Below, one piece after another: positions 25,086 to 33,197 of a stretch of DNA of 64,000 nt. Positions within the stretch are counted from its first letter, which is position 1; each line of letters begins with the position of its first letter. The position numbers and the translations under genes were made by a program. The notes under the pieces were generated by a model that saw nothing but the letters and a program-made list of their open reading frames with translations, was not told the origin of the DNA and did no database searches. Source of the DNA: JBMNTP01 sp050945795 (GTDB lineage: Bacteria > Bacillota > Clostridia > Christensenellales > MGBC116941); assembly GCA_050945795.1 (NCBI GenBank), contig JBMNTP010000007.1, positions 1 through 64,000 on the forward strand, written 5' to 3'.

Positions 25086-25843
25086 TTGTATTCCTCCACC
25101 AGGCGAATTATAGCCGCGGCATTACAGGCGGCGCCAAATCCGTTGTCTATATTAACCACCGTCATGCCGGATGAGCAGCTATTAAGCATTGTAAGCATAG
25201 CAGCTACGCCCTTCATGCTAGAGCCATACCCTACGCTGGTAGGTACGGCAATAACCGGACGGTCGGTAAGCCCGGCTACAACGCTGGCCAGCGCCCCTTC
25301 CATACCCGCTACAGCTATTATAACTCCCGCACCTATAATATCATCAAGTCGTGACAGCAGGCGATATAATCCCGCCACCCCGACATCATACGCCCTTTTA
25401 ACATTAAGCCCCAGCGCCTCCGCCATAATCGCCGCTTCTTCGGCTACAGGCTGATCGCTGGTGCCGCCCGTCATTATAAGCACATAAGGGCCGGACGGCT
25501 CAATCGGCTCCGGCCGCGCTATTACTATGCGCGCGCTTTCGTGATAAACAACAGGGCAAAGGCTTGCCGCCGCTTCATGCATTTCCTTTGAGGCTCGCGT
25601 CATTATAATGCTGCCCGTCGTATTCTCAAGCATATTTTTTAGTATGCCGTAAAGCTGTTTTGGTGTTTTGCCCTCGCAGTATATAACTTCTCCGTAGCCT
25701 TTTAGTACCGAGCGGTGCATGTCGGGTTTGGCGTAGTCCAGCTCGTTAAAAGGCGACAGCCTTATTAGCTTTTCCGCTTCCTCCGGCGGCGTCCCCCCGC
25801 TTGCCACAAGTTCAAGAAGTTTGCGCAATTCTTTTTTTGTCAT
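25082..25843 (-). CDS. larB: Pyridinium biscarboxylate synthase LarB
   Basis: 253 residues. LarB carboxylates and hydrolyses nicotinate adenine dinucleotide in the first step of nickel-pincer cofactor synthesis. The C-terminal part is PurE-like: IMTGGTSDQPVAEEAA, AYDVGVAGLYRLL, VAGMEGALASVVAGL and VGYGSSMKG. The N-terminal LARB extension ends with YCEGKTPKQL. GGAGCGG precedes the ATG. It lies just after the guaB terminator and is coupled to larC. Confidence 0.92.
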   Translation of the reverse strand: MTKKELRKLLELVASGGTPPEEAEKLIRLSPFNELDYAKPDMHRSVLKGYGEVIYCEGKTPKQLYGILKNMLENTTGSIIMTRASKEMHEAAASLCPVVYHESARIVIARPEPIEPSGPYVLIMTGGTSDQPVAEEAAIMAEALGLNVKRAYDVGVAGLYRLLSRLDDIIGAGVIIAVAGMEGALASVVAGLTDRPVIAVPTSVGYGSSMKGVAAMLTMLNSCSSGMTVVNIDNGFGAACNAAAIIRLVEEYK

Positions 25844-25855
25844 TTTCCGCTCCTG

Positions 25856-25879
25856 AAAAAGGCCGGCGTTTTGCCGGCC
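25856..25879 (-). terminator. Strong terminator after guaB
   Basis: A perfect 7-bp stem GGCCGGC/GCCGGCC with a 5-base loop followed by TTTTT on the minus strand, placed between guaB and larB. Confidence 0.92.
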
Positions 25880-25894
25880 AGATTTTTATGATTG

Positions 25895-27352
25895 TTATGT
25901 ACGCACAGTGTAGTTCGGCGCTTCTTTAGTTATGTATATGTCATGCGGATGACTTTCGATAAGGCCGGGGCCGGTGATCCTCATAAATCTCGAATCGCGC
26001 TTTAGCTCCTCTATATCCGCCGCTCCTGAATATCCCATGCCGGAGCGCAAACCGCCTACCATCTGGAATATAGTGTCGGACAACGGCCCCTTATAAGGCA
26101 CCCTGCCCTCAACGCCTTCCGGTACCAGCTTTTGCGCATCCTCCTGGAAATACCTGTCTTTAGAGCCGGACGCCATAGCGCTCATAGAGCCCATGCCCCT
26201 GTAAACCTTAAAGCTCCTGCCCTGATAAATCTCCATCTCGCCCGGACTTTCCTCGGTACCCGCGAACAGACTGCCCATCATAACAGCGCTCGCGCCCGAC
26301 GCCAGCGCCTTAACTATATCGCCGCTGTATTTTATTCCGCCGTCCGCGATAACGGGTATTCCAAACTTATCCGCTTCCTCGGCGCAGTCCATAACCGCCG
26401 TCACCTGCGGCACGCCTATGCCGGCTACAACGCGGGTGGTGCATATCGAGCCGGGTCCAATGCCCACTTTAATGCAGTCAGCGCCCGCCTCCGCCAAATC
26501 CCTTACCGCCCCAGCCGTAGCCACATTTCCGGCGATAACGGGTATATTCGGATACATCTTTTTAATCTTCGCCACCGTATCAATAACCGACTGACTATGC
26601 CCGTGAGCCGTATCAACGGTTATAACGTCTGCCTTTGCCGCTATAAGCTCGGCAACTCTATCAAAGGTGTCTTTTGCGGTGCCGACAGCGGCGCCGACCA
26701 GCAGCCTGCCGTTTGAGTCCTTTGCGCTGTTGGGGAATTTAATGTTCTTTTCGATATCTTTTATTGTTATAAGCCCGCGCAGCATGTAATTCTCATCTAC
26801 TATCGGCAGCTTTTCTATTCTGTGCTTGCTAAGCAGCGTTTTTGCCTGTTCCAGCGTTGTGCCTACCGCCGCGGTTATAAGGTTGTCCTTTGTCATGACA
26901 TCCTTAATCTTCTGGCTAAAATCCGTTTCAAACCTAAGGTCGCGGTTTGTAAGTATGCCAACGAGCTTCCCTTCCGACGTTATAGGTACGCCGGATATCC
27001 TGTATCTTTCCATAAGCGCCAGCGCGTCGGATACGATATGGTCTGGCGAAAGGAAAAACGGATCGGTTATAACTCCATGCTCGCTCCTTTTAACCTTATC
27101 GACCTGCGCCGCCTGCTCGATTATAGACATATTTTTATGGATTATGCCCATGCCGCCCTCTCTTGCTATGGCAATAGCCAGCCTAGCGTCGGTAACGGTA
27201 TCCATAGCGGCGCTCATAATCGGTATATTTAGATGTATAGTCTTTGTTATTCTGGTGCTTAAACTAACGTCCTTAGGCAAAACACTTGATTTTCTAGGCA
27301 CCAGTAGCACATCATCAAAGGTAAGCCCCTCTTTAATAATTTTCTCGTTCAT
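25895..27352 (-). CDS. guaB: Inosine-5'-monophosphate dehydrogenase
   Basis: 485 residues, full length. It oxidises IMP to XMP in GTP synthesis. The barrel has MSAAMDTVTDARLAIA, GIGPGSICTTR with the catalytic Cys, DGGIKYSGD, and the mobile flap around YRGMGSMSAM. Two CBS domains (about 95-205) are inserted, a site for nucleotide control in the family. It is a single-gene transcript with its own strong promoter and terminator. No purine riboswitch is visible in the short leader. Confidence 0.96.
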   Translation of the reverse strand: MNEKIIKEGLTFDDVLLVPRKSSVLPKDVSLSTRITKTIHLNIPIMSAAMDTVTDARLAIAIAREGGMGIIHKNMSIIEQAAQVDKVKRSEHGVITDPFFLSPDHIVSDALALMERYRISGVPITSEGKLVGILTNRDLRFETDFSQKIKDVMTKDNLITAAVGTTLEQAKTLLSKHRIEKLPIVDENYMLRGLITIKDIEKNIKFPNSAKDSNGRLLVGAAVGTAKDTFDRVAELIAAKADVITVDTAHGHSQSVIDTVAKIKKMYPNIPVIAGNVATAGAVRDLAEAGADCIKVGIGPGSICTTRVVAGIGVPQVTAVMDCAEEADKFGIPVIADGGIKYSGDIVKALASGASAVMMGSLFAGTEESPGEMEIYQGRSFKVYRGMGSMSAMASGSKDRYFQEDAQKLVPEGVEGRVPYKGPLSDTIFQMVGGLRSGMGYSGAADIEELKRDSRFMRITGPGLIESHPHDIYITKEAPNYTVRT

Positions 27353-27398
27353 ATAAATAGTACCTTTCGTTTATAAAGTCTCAAAATAATTGTCAGCT

Positions 27399-27427
27399 AT
27401 TTTATCAAAAGTCATAAGGCGTGTCAA
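27399..27427 (-). promoter_or_regulatory. Sigma-A promoter for guaB
   Basis: Consensus TTGACA (27422-27427), 17 bases, TAAAAT (27399-27404), with TG one base before the -10, on the minus strand. The -35 box directly abuts the stop codon of the upstream ogg gene. Confidence 0.88.
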
Positions 27428-28279
27428 TCATTTACCGATGCCCGCCTCGCGCGCGTAATAAAAAAGGTACTGCTGCGCCAGACCGCCAAGCCCTTTAAAT
27501 TTCTCTAACGCGAATTTATCTATCTCAGCCGGCTTTTCAAGGCCGTATATATCCTTCATAACCCTTTTAACCCATACATCTATCGGAAATGCCTGCATAA
27601 AGCCCAAAGAAAACAACTGCACGCACGCCGCCACCTTAGGCCCTATACCGGGAAAGCGCGTAAGCTCACGGCATGACGCCTGTAAAGGTAAATTCCTAAA
27701 TTTGTCAAAATCGCAGTCTATCGCCATCTCGGCGCTTTGCTTTATATAAGGCGCTCTATAACCTACGCCGCACTCCTCAAGCTGCTCAACCGTAACAGAG
27801 GCCAGCCTTTCGGGCGTAGGGAAGGCATATCCCTCGCCGCCTGTAAGCATATCGCCGCATAGCTCGCATATGCGGTTTATGCTGCGGCTTATCCTGCCCA
27901 TATTATTGTTCGATGATATTATAAACGAAATCATCGTTTCAAACGGCTCTTGGTTAAGTATTCTTACCCCCCAGCCATGAAGTATGCCCTTGGCCATGAA
28001 TTCATCAGTGCAAAGTTGCTTTTTGGCAAGAGAATAATCGTGTAAAAGGTCGAAATAGTTGAGCCAAATATCGTAGAAATCCTCCCTCGAACATGGCCAT
28101 ATTTCAATATCTGCTCCATTGCGCTTAACATTTATAAAGCGCTTGTGGGCGATACCGCTCCATACTCCTCCCTCGCCTGTGAATCTAAAAGCCTGGCCGC
28201 AGGAAAAAATCTGTTCGGGGCAAAAGTCATCGATATTTTTTACTATAGCTTTGTTGTCTATAAACTCAAAATTATTCAT
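27428..28279 (-). CDS. ogg: 8-oxoguanine DNA glycosylase/AP lyase (OGG1 type)
   Basis: 283 residues from the chosen ATG. It excises 8-oxoguanine from DNA and cleaves the abasic site. The N-terminal OGG domain has FSCGQAFRF (26-34), then the HhH-GPD domain with FPGIGPKVAAC holding catalytic Lys215 and PIDVWVKR holding Asp234. This matches the bacterial OGG1-like (eukaryote-type) enzymes common in Clostridia. A longer frame to 28336 runs back through the rpsU terminator and is rejected. No ribosome binding site is obvious; see the findings. Confidence 0.92.
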   Translation of the reverse strand: MNNFEFIDNKAIVKNIDDFCPEQIFSCGQAFRFTGEGGVWSGIAHKRFINVKRNGADIEIWPCSREDFYDIWLNYFDLLHDYSLAKKQLCTDEFMAKGILHGWGVRILNQEPFETMISFIISSNNNMGRISRSINRICELCGDMLTGGEGYAFPTPERLASVTVEQLEECGVGYRAPYIKQSAEMAIDCDFDKFRNLPLQASCRELTRFPGIGPKVAACVQLFSLGFMQAFPIDVWVKRVMKDIYGLEKPAEIDKFALEKFKGLGGLAQQYLFYYAREAGIGK

Positions 28280-28300
28280 ATATTCATTATACACGGTTAG

Positions 28301-28330
28301 AAAATAAAAACCACCCGATTTTTCGGGTGG
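28301..28330 (-). terminator. Strong terminator after rpsU
   Basis: CCACCCGA/TCGGGTGG form a perfect 8-bp stem with an A4 loop followed by TTTTTATTTT on the minus strand, 14 bases after the rpsU stop. Confidence 0.93.
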
Positions 28331-28343
28331 CCTCATTTTCTGC

Positions 28344-28517
28344 TTAGAACTTCCTTTTTCTAGCTGCCTCAGCCTTTTTCTTCCTTCTTACGCTGGGCTT
28401 CTCGTAATGTTCCCTTCTCCTGATTTCGGCAAGGGTACCGGCACGGGCGCATTTACGCTTGAAACGCTTCAACGCACTTTCAAGTGTTTCATTCTCGCCA
28501 ACATGAATTTCCGACAT
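28344..28517 (-). CDS. rpsU: 30S ribosomal protein S21
   Basis: 57 residues, the normal size of bS21, and short enough to be missed by length filters. The sequence opens MSEIHVGENETLESALKRFK, continues RKCARAGTLAEIRRREHYEKP and ends in a very basic Lys/Arg tail. S21 helps 30S subunits start translation. AAGGGGGGA precedes the ATG. It is transcribed alone from a near-perfect promoter and closed by a strong terminator. Downstream of the heat-shock operon, as in several Clostridia. Confidence 0.97.
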   Translation of the reverse strand: MSEIHVGENETLESALKRFKRKCARAGTLAEIRRREHYEKPSVRRKKKAEAARKRKF

Positions 28518-28591
28518 CTAATATCCCCCCTTCCGCCTTTAGCTTAACAAGGATGTCGCACAAAAGCGGAACCCACTTTTGACACAATAGT

Positions 28592-28620
28592 ATTATACAT
28601 ACCATCGCCAAGCCTGTCAA
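28592..28620 (-). promoter_or_regulatory. Consensus sigma-A promoter for rpsU
   Basis: TTGACA (28615-28620), exactly 17 bases, TATAAT (28592-28597) on the minus strand: a perfect match at both boxes. The leader to rpsU is about 68 bases. Confidence 0.93.
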
Positions 28621-28646
28621 TAAAAAACACCGCTCCACCTTTATCC

Positions 28647-28982
28647 TCAGCCCGGCGGCCATCCCATAAGCCTGCCGCCAAGAATATGAACATGCAGATG
28701 CCAAACGGTTTGATTGCCATCCGCCCCTGTATTTATTACAGTCCTGTATCCGTTTTCAAGCCCTAGCTGCTTTGCTATTTTAGGCACCGCCGCCATAACG
28801 GCGCTAACCGTCTGCTCTTTTCCAGCAGTATCATCAAGCGATTTCATATGCTCTTTAGGTATTACCAGCGCATGCACCGGAGCCCTCGGGTCTATATCTT
28901 CAAAAGCGAATACATTTTCATCCTCATAAACCTTTTTGCTGGGTATTTCCCCGCTTATTATTTTACAGAACAAACAGTCCAT
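28647..28982 (-). CDS. HIT-family nucleotide hydrolase
   Basis: 111 residues from the ATG that follows GAGGGTG; the family opening MDCLFCKIISGEIPS begins there. HIT proteins hydrolyse or transfer nucleotides from adenylated substrates (Hint-like). The CxxC near the N-terminus (C3/C6) is one half of a zinc site and the active motif HLHVHILGG is intact near the end. The longer frame overlaps mtaB and is not needed. Last gene of the heat-shock transcript by position. The true substrate cannot be read from the sequence. Confidence 0.92.
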   Translation of the reverse strand: MDCLFCKIISGEIPSKKVYEDENVFAFEDIDPRAPVHALVIPKEHMKSLDDTAGKEQTVSAVMAAVPKIAKQLGLENGYRTVINTGADGNQTVWHLHVHILGGRLMGWPPG

Positions 28983-29010
28983 AAAAACACCCTCTGTCAT
29001 TTTAATACAA

Positions 29011-30285
29011 TTATATATTATTACCCGGCGTTTGTAAAACTCCCCGCATAAGGCCGTCTTCAAACTTTACGGCATAAACATCCATTATCCGGCCGGCAAT
29101 CCCGCCTTTTACTCTTACCTTTATATAATTCTCGGTATATCCTTCCGCCTCGCCGTCTTTCTCCTCTTCAAAAAGCACATTCAGCTCCATGCCCTCATAT
29201 TTTTTAGCATACTCTGCCTCAAGCCGCCCGCCTAAATCAATAAGCTCAGCCGCCCGCCTTAGCTTAACATGCTTCGGACATTCTTTCATATTATAAGCCG
29301 GCGTACCCTTTCTTTTTGAAAACGGAAACACATGTATGCGGCTAAAACCGATTTTCTCAACAAACTCCAGTGTTTCTTGGTGCTCTTTTTCCGTCTCGCC
29401 CGGAAATCCGGCTATTATATCGGTAGTTATAGCCGCCCCCGGATAAAACTCTCTAAGCCTTTCTATGTTATTAGCGTAGTCCTTAGGAGTATATTTTCTG
29501 TTCATGCGCTCAAGCACTCCGGCACTGCCGCTCTGCATAGACACATGGAACTGCGGGCATATGTTCGGCATATTAGAAAGCGCCGATAAAAACTCCGGCG
29601 TCAACGCTCCCGGCTCCAGCGACCCTAGCCTTACCCTTTTAAAACCAGCATCGCTTATCGCGCCTATCGCGTCTTTAAGTGAGCCGGCGGTGTCCCTGCC
29701 ATAAGACGCTATGTGTATGCCGGTAATGACAGCCTCAAGATGGTGCCTCGCCAGCTCTTTAGCCTCGGCGCCTATATCCTCAATTGGCCGCGAACACGAC
29801 CGCCCCCTCGCATAAGGAATTATGCAGTAAGAGCAGAAATTATCGCAGCCGTCCTGTATTTTTATAAAAGCGCGAGTGTGACCGCCGTGCCGGGAAATGC
29901 TCAGCCGCTCAAAACCGCTGCTTTCGGATATCTCATAAGCCTCCTCACCTAAGACGGCGCTTTCTATCAGCCGTATCGCCCCCGACCTGTCCCTTGTGCC
30001 AAGCACAATATCCGCACCGGTTTTTGCCGCCTCCTCCGGCTCAAGCTTTGAATAACAGCCCGCCATACATACAAGCGCATTGGGATTGCGGCGCTTGGCC
30101 TGTCTTACCGCCTGACGCGATTTTTTTGCCCCTACCGCCGTAACGGTACAGGAATTTATAATATATGCGTCGGCCTGTCCGTCAAAATCAACAATGGTAT
30201 GCCCCGCTTCTATCGCCGCCTCCTGCATGGCCTGAGTATCGTACTGGTTTGCCTTACAGCCCAGCGTATGAAATGCTATCCTCAT
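29011..30285 (-). CDS. mtaB: tRNA t6A37 methylthiotransferase MtaB
   Basis: 424 residues. MtaB adds a methylthio group to t6A37 to make ms2t6A in tRNAs that read ANN codons. An N-terminal MTTase domain shows FHTLGCKANQYDT and MAGCYSKLEPE, the radical-SAM domain shows CDNFCSYCIIPYARG (CxxxCxxC), and a TRAM domain ends the protein. GCKxNxYDT separates it from MiaB and RimO. The start overlaps rsmE by four bases. A GTG four codons upstream is an alternative. It works on the product of the TsaB/TsaE pathway encoded at 48464-49614. Confidence 0.93.
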   Translation of the reverse strand: MRIAFHTLGCKANQYDTQAMQEAAIEAGHTIVDFDGQADAYIINSCTVTAVGAKKSRQAVRQAKRRNPNALVCMAGCYSKLEPEEAAKTGADIVLGTRDRSGAIRLIESAVLGEEAYEISESSGFERLSISRHGGHTRAFIKIQDGCDNFCSYCIIPYARGRSCSRPIEDIGAEAKELARHHLEAVITGIHIASYGRDTAGSLKDAIGAISDAGFKRVRLGSLEPGALTPEFLSALSNMPNICPQFHVSMQSGSAGVLERMNRKYTPKDYANNIERLREFYPGAAITTDIIAGFPGETEKEHQETLEFVEKIGFSRIHVFPFSKRKGTPAYNMKECPKHVKLRRAAELIDLGGRLEAEYAKKYEGMELNVLFEEEKDGEAEGYTENYIKVRVKGGIAGRIMDVYAVKFEDGLMRGVLQTPGNNI

Positions 30286-31010
30286 ATTCCTCCCCACCCG
30301 CCGTAATGGTAGGTAATAACAGAAACAGCGGCCATTCCCGCCGTCTCCGTCCTTAATATCCTTGGCCCGAGAGTTACAAGCTTAGCGCCCGCTCTTTCTA
30401 GCGCCTCCGCCTCGCTTTGCTCAAGCCCGCCCTCCGGCCCTATAACAAGCCCCACTGACTTTGGCGCCGGACATTCCAGCGCGCCGGCAAAAGGCATTTT
30501 AGCCTGCTCCCACGCCGCTATTATAAGATCATGCCCCGCCATCATTCTTATGGCGTCATCAGGCCGTATAATGTCATAAACCTCGGGTATAACCGCCCTG
30601 CCGCACTGCTTGGCCGCCTCATAGGCGACGCGGTTCCATCTCTCGGCCTTGCTTTTGCCTCGCTCGCCGCCCTTTGAAACGCAGCGCGAAAACTCCACCG
30701 GCACAATAGCGAAAGCGCCTAGCTCAACGCACTTTTGTATTATAACCTCCATCTTGCCCTGCTTGGGCAAGCCCTGATACAGCGTTATAGCTACCGGCGC
30801 TTCGGTGTCCATCTCCTCGCCGTCATAAAGCTCGGCTTTAACTATATCCCTTCCCGCCTCTAAAACAACGCCGCGATACCTCATGCCGTTTGAGCATACC
30901 TCAATTTCTCCGCCCGCGCTAATACGCAGCACACGGGTAATGTGCGCTGCGTCGGGGCCTGATATATAGGCGATGTTTCCTTCAGTTTTATCTGTGTAAA
31001 ATCTGTGCAT
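30282..31010 (-). CDS. rsmE: 16S rRNA m3U1498 methyltransferase RsmE
   Basis: 242 residues. A SPOUT-family enzyme that methylates U1498 of 16S rRNA. An N-terminal PUA-like part (HITRVLRISAGGEIEV) is followed by the knotted SPOUT domain with VIQKCVELGAFAIVPVEFSRCV, RVAYEAAKQCGRAVIPEV, VIGPEGGLEQSEAEA and LGPRILRTETA, the SAM-binding trefoil. No clear ribosome binding site is seen. prmA-rsmE-mtaB downstream of dnaJ is a frequent Firmicute arrangement. Confidence 0.95.
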   Translation of the reverse strand: MHRFYTDKTEGNIAYISGPDAAHITRVLRISAGGEIEVCSNGMRYRGVVLEAGRDIVKAELYDGEEMDTEAPVAITLYQGLPKQGKMEVIIQKCVELGAFAIVPVEFSRCVSKGGERGKSKAERWNRVAYEAAKQCGRAVIPEVYDIIRPDDAIRMMAGHDLIIAAWEQAKMPFAGALECPAPKSVGLVIGPEGGLEQSEAEALERAGAKLVTLGPRILRTETAGMAAVSVITYHYGGWGGI

Positions 31011-31028
31011 ATCTATATTTTAAAATTC

Positions 31029-31973
31029 CTATACTGTGGCTCGCGCGCATATCGCCACCCACTCGCCCTGCCTAAGCGTTTCTATGGCAACAAGGCGATT
31101 TTTCTCCAACGCCGCCATAACATCGCCCTCTCGCTCTTTTATTATGCCCGAAGCTATGAAAACTCCTCCCGGCTTTAAATGCCGCGGTATTTCCGGGGCA
31201 AGACTTATTATGGCGTCAGCGATAATATTCGCCGTTATTACGTCCGCCCTGCCGGCTCCGCCGCTTAAAAGATCGCCTTTAGTGACTTTTATATCGGCAT
31301 TGTTATTTTTAGCGTTTTCCTTAGCTATACTTACGCTCTGCGCGTCTATATCTATCGCCTCAACGCTATTCGCGCCAAGCTTTGCCGCGGCTATGGCAAG
31401 TATACCTGTGCCGCATCCTATATCTATTACCAAATGTCCCTTTTTAACATGCTTTTCAAGAAGCTTTAAGCATAACTGGGTAGTCTCGTGAGTACCTGTG
31501 CCAAAAGCCATACCGGGGTCAAGCTCAATTACAATATCGCCGCTTTCCGGCTCATAATCCTCCCATGAAGGCTTTATAACTATGCTATCCCCTACCCTTA
31601 AAGGTTTATAGTACTGCTTCCAGTTGTTTGCCCAGTCCTCCTCGCAGACGGAGCGATTGTATATCTCCAAAGAGCCCATGTCAAATATATATCCCGCCGC
31701 CTCGTCAAGGCGCAGCCTTAGGCAGTCAAGACGGTTTTGCAGCTCATCGTCATCGGGCAGATAGCCTTTTACTATCGCGGTATTACATACCCTGTTGACC
31801 TTTTCCCTAAGCCCCTCATCGACATAGTCCCAATTGCCTGGAGATTCAACAATCTCTTTTAGCACAGCGTCGTCCTCAATAGCGGTGCCTGCCGCCCCGC
31901 ATTCAAACAGCGCCTCGCTTACAGCCTCGGCTCCCGCCGAAGTAGTGTGGACAGAGATTTCTACCCAATCCAT
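31029..31973 (-). CDS. prmA: Ribosomal protein L11 methyltransferase PrmA
   Basis: 314 residues. It trimethylates ribosomal protein L11. An N-terminal substrate-recognition domain opens MDWVEISVHTTSAGAEAVSE; the Rossmann domain has DPGMAFGTGTHETTQLCL, VIDIGCGTGILAIAAAKLGA and TANIIADAIISL (the NPPY-like site). AGGGGGC lies six bases before the ATG. It follows dnaJ after a 90-base gap without a terminator, so it is probably in the heat-shock transcript. Confidence 0.95.
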   Translation of the reverse strand: MDWVEISVHTTSAGAEAVSEALFECGAAGTAIEDDAVLKEIVESPGNWDYVDEGLREKVNRVCNTAIVKGYLPDDDELQNRLDCLRLRLDEAAGYIFDMGSLEIYNRSVCEEDWANNWKQYYKPLRVGDSIVIKPSWEDYEPESGDIVIELDPGMAFGTGTHETTQLCLKLLEKHVKKGHLVIDIGCGTGILAIAAAKLGANSVEAIDIDAQSVSIAKENAKNNNADIKVTKGDLLSGGAGRADVITANIIADAIISLAPEIPRHLKPGGVFIASGIIKEREGDVMAALEKNRLVAIETLRQGEWVAICARATV

Positions 31974-32063
31974 ATCAAAGCCCCCTATAAAACATATAAG
32001 CCAAAGCCAAAAATGTGCCTAGGCCTATATATAGTATGCGTGTATATCAGTTGTTGTACGGGT

Positions 32064-33182
32064 TTAGGCTCGCCTTTTCTCCCTGCCAAAAATTCCGCCC
32101 TTTTGCACAAGGCTGTCGTCGAATTCCATAAGCAACGCCTTTTGCCGCTCATTAAGCTTTTTAGGTACCAGCACATTAACTCTTATATACATATCGCCGT
32201 ACCTTTCGCCTCTAAGATGCTTTATTCCCTTGCCCTTAAGTCGGAAAACCGTTCCCGGCTGCGTACCTTCGTTTATTTTATACTTAACTTTGCCGTTAAG
32301 CGTGGGAATTTCTATTTCGCTTCCCATCGCCGCCTGCGCGAAGCTTATATCAACGCTGCCTATAAGGTCGTAATCCCGGCGCTCATAAAGCTCATGCGGC
32401 CTTACCGTTACATATATATAGAGATCTCCGGCCGGGCCTCCCCTTATGCCGGGCTGACCCTGTCCCCTCAGCGTTACTGCCTGCCCGTTATCTATACCGG
32501 CAGGGATGTTCACTTTTATCGTCTTTGTGCGCCTTACCGTCTTTTTGCCTTTACACTTGGCGCACGGCTCCTCTATTATTTTGCCCTCGCCGCCGCATAC
32601 ATCGCACGGCCGCTGCGACAACGACTGACCAAACAATGTGTTGACGCGCTGCGAAACGTATCCCGAGCCGCCGCAATGCCGGCATGTCTTTACAGATTCG
32701 CTGTTTTTAGCTCCTGTGCCGCCGCAATCAGAGCAGTTTTCATCCTTTGTAAGCCTTATATCCTTATCCGCCCCGAACGCCGCCTCCTCAAAGCTTATCT
32801 CAAGATTATAGCGAAGGTCGTTGCCTTGCTGCGGTCCGTTTCTCGTGGCGCGTCCAAACCCGCCGAATATATTCTCAAAAATATCCTCAACGCCGAATCC
32901 GCCGCCAAACCCTCCGAACCCGCCAAATCCCGCACCGCCTTGATCCGCGCCGTTTTGAAAGGCGGCATGACCGAAGTTGTCATACTGGCTGCGCTTTTTA
33001 TCGTCGCTCAGCACCTCATAAGCTTCGTTAGCCTCTTTAAATTTAGCCTCGGAGGCTTTGTCCCCGGGATTAACATCAGGGTGATATTTTTTGGCCAGCT
33101 TTCTGTATGCTTTTTTTATGTCTTCGGCCGGGGCGTCCTTTTGGACGCCCAGCACCTCATAGTAATCCCTTTTTTCAGCCAT
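32064..33182 (-). CDS. dnaJ: Chaperone DnaJ (Hsp40)
   Basis: 372 residues. Co-chaperone that delivers unfolded clients to DnaK and stimulates its ATPase. J-domain with HPD at 34-36, a Gly/Phe-rich linker (about 75-105), four zinc repeats (CSDCGGTG, CRHCGGSG, CDVCGGEG, CAKCKGKK) and C-terminal client domains. The fourth repeat has K in place of the second G. It follows dnaK by 15 bases. The ribosome binding site is weak. Confidence 0.97.
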   Translation of the reverse strand: MAEKRDYYEVLGVQKDAPAEDIKKAYRKLAKKYHPDVNPGDKASEAKFKEANEAYEVLSDDKKRSQYDNFGHAAFQNGADQGGAGFGGFGGFGGGFGVEDIFENIFGGFGRATRNGPQQGNDLRYNLEISFEEAAFGADKDIRLTKDENCSDCGGTGAKNSESVKTCRHCGGSGYVSQRVNTLFGQSLSQRPCDVCGGEGKIIEEPCAKCKGKKTVRRTKTIKVNIPAGIDNGQAVTLRGQGQPGIRGGPAGDLYIYVTVRPHELYERRDYDLIGSVDISFAQAAMGSEIEIPTLNGKVKYKINEGTQPGTVFRLKGKGIKHLRGERYGDMYIRVNVLVPKKLNERQKALLMEFDDSLVQKGGIFGREKRRA

Positions 33183-33197
33183 AAAACATTATCTCAC

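Noticed and set aside
25853..27430. Purine riboswitch or T-box before guaB, and other riboswitches in leaders.
   Set aside because: The guaB leader is under 50 bases, too short for an aptamer, and no T-box or riboswitch consensus was recognised in other gaps.
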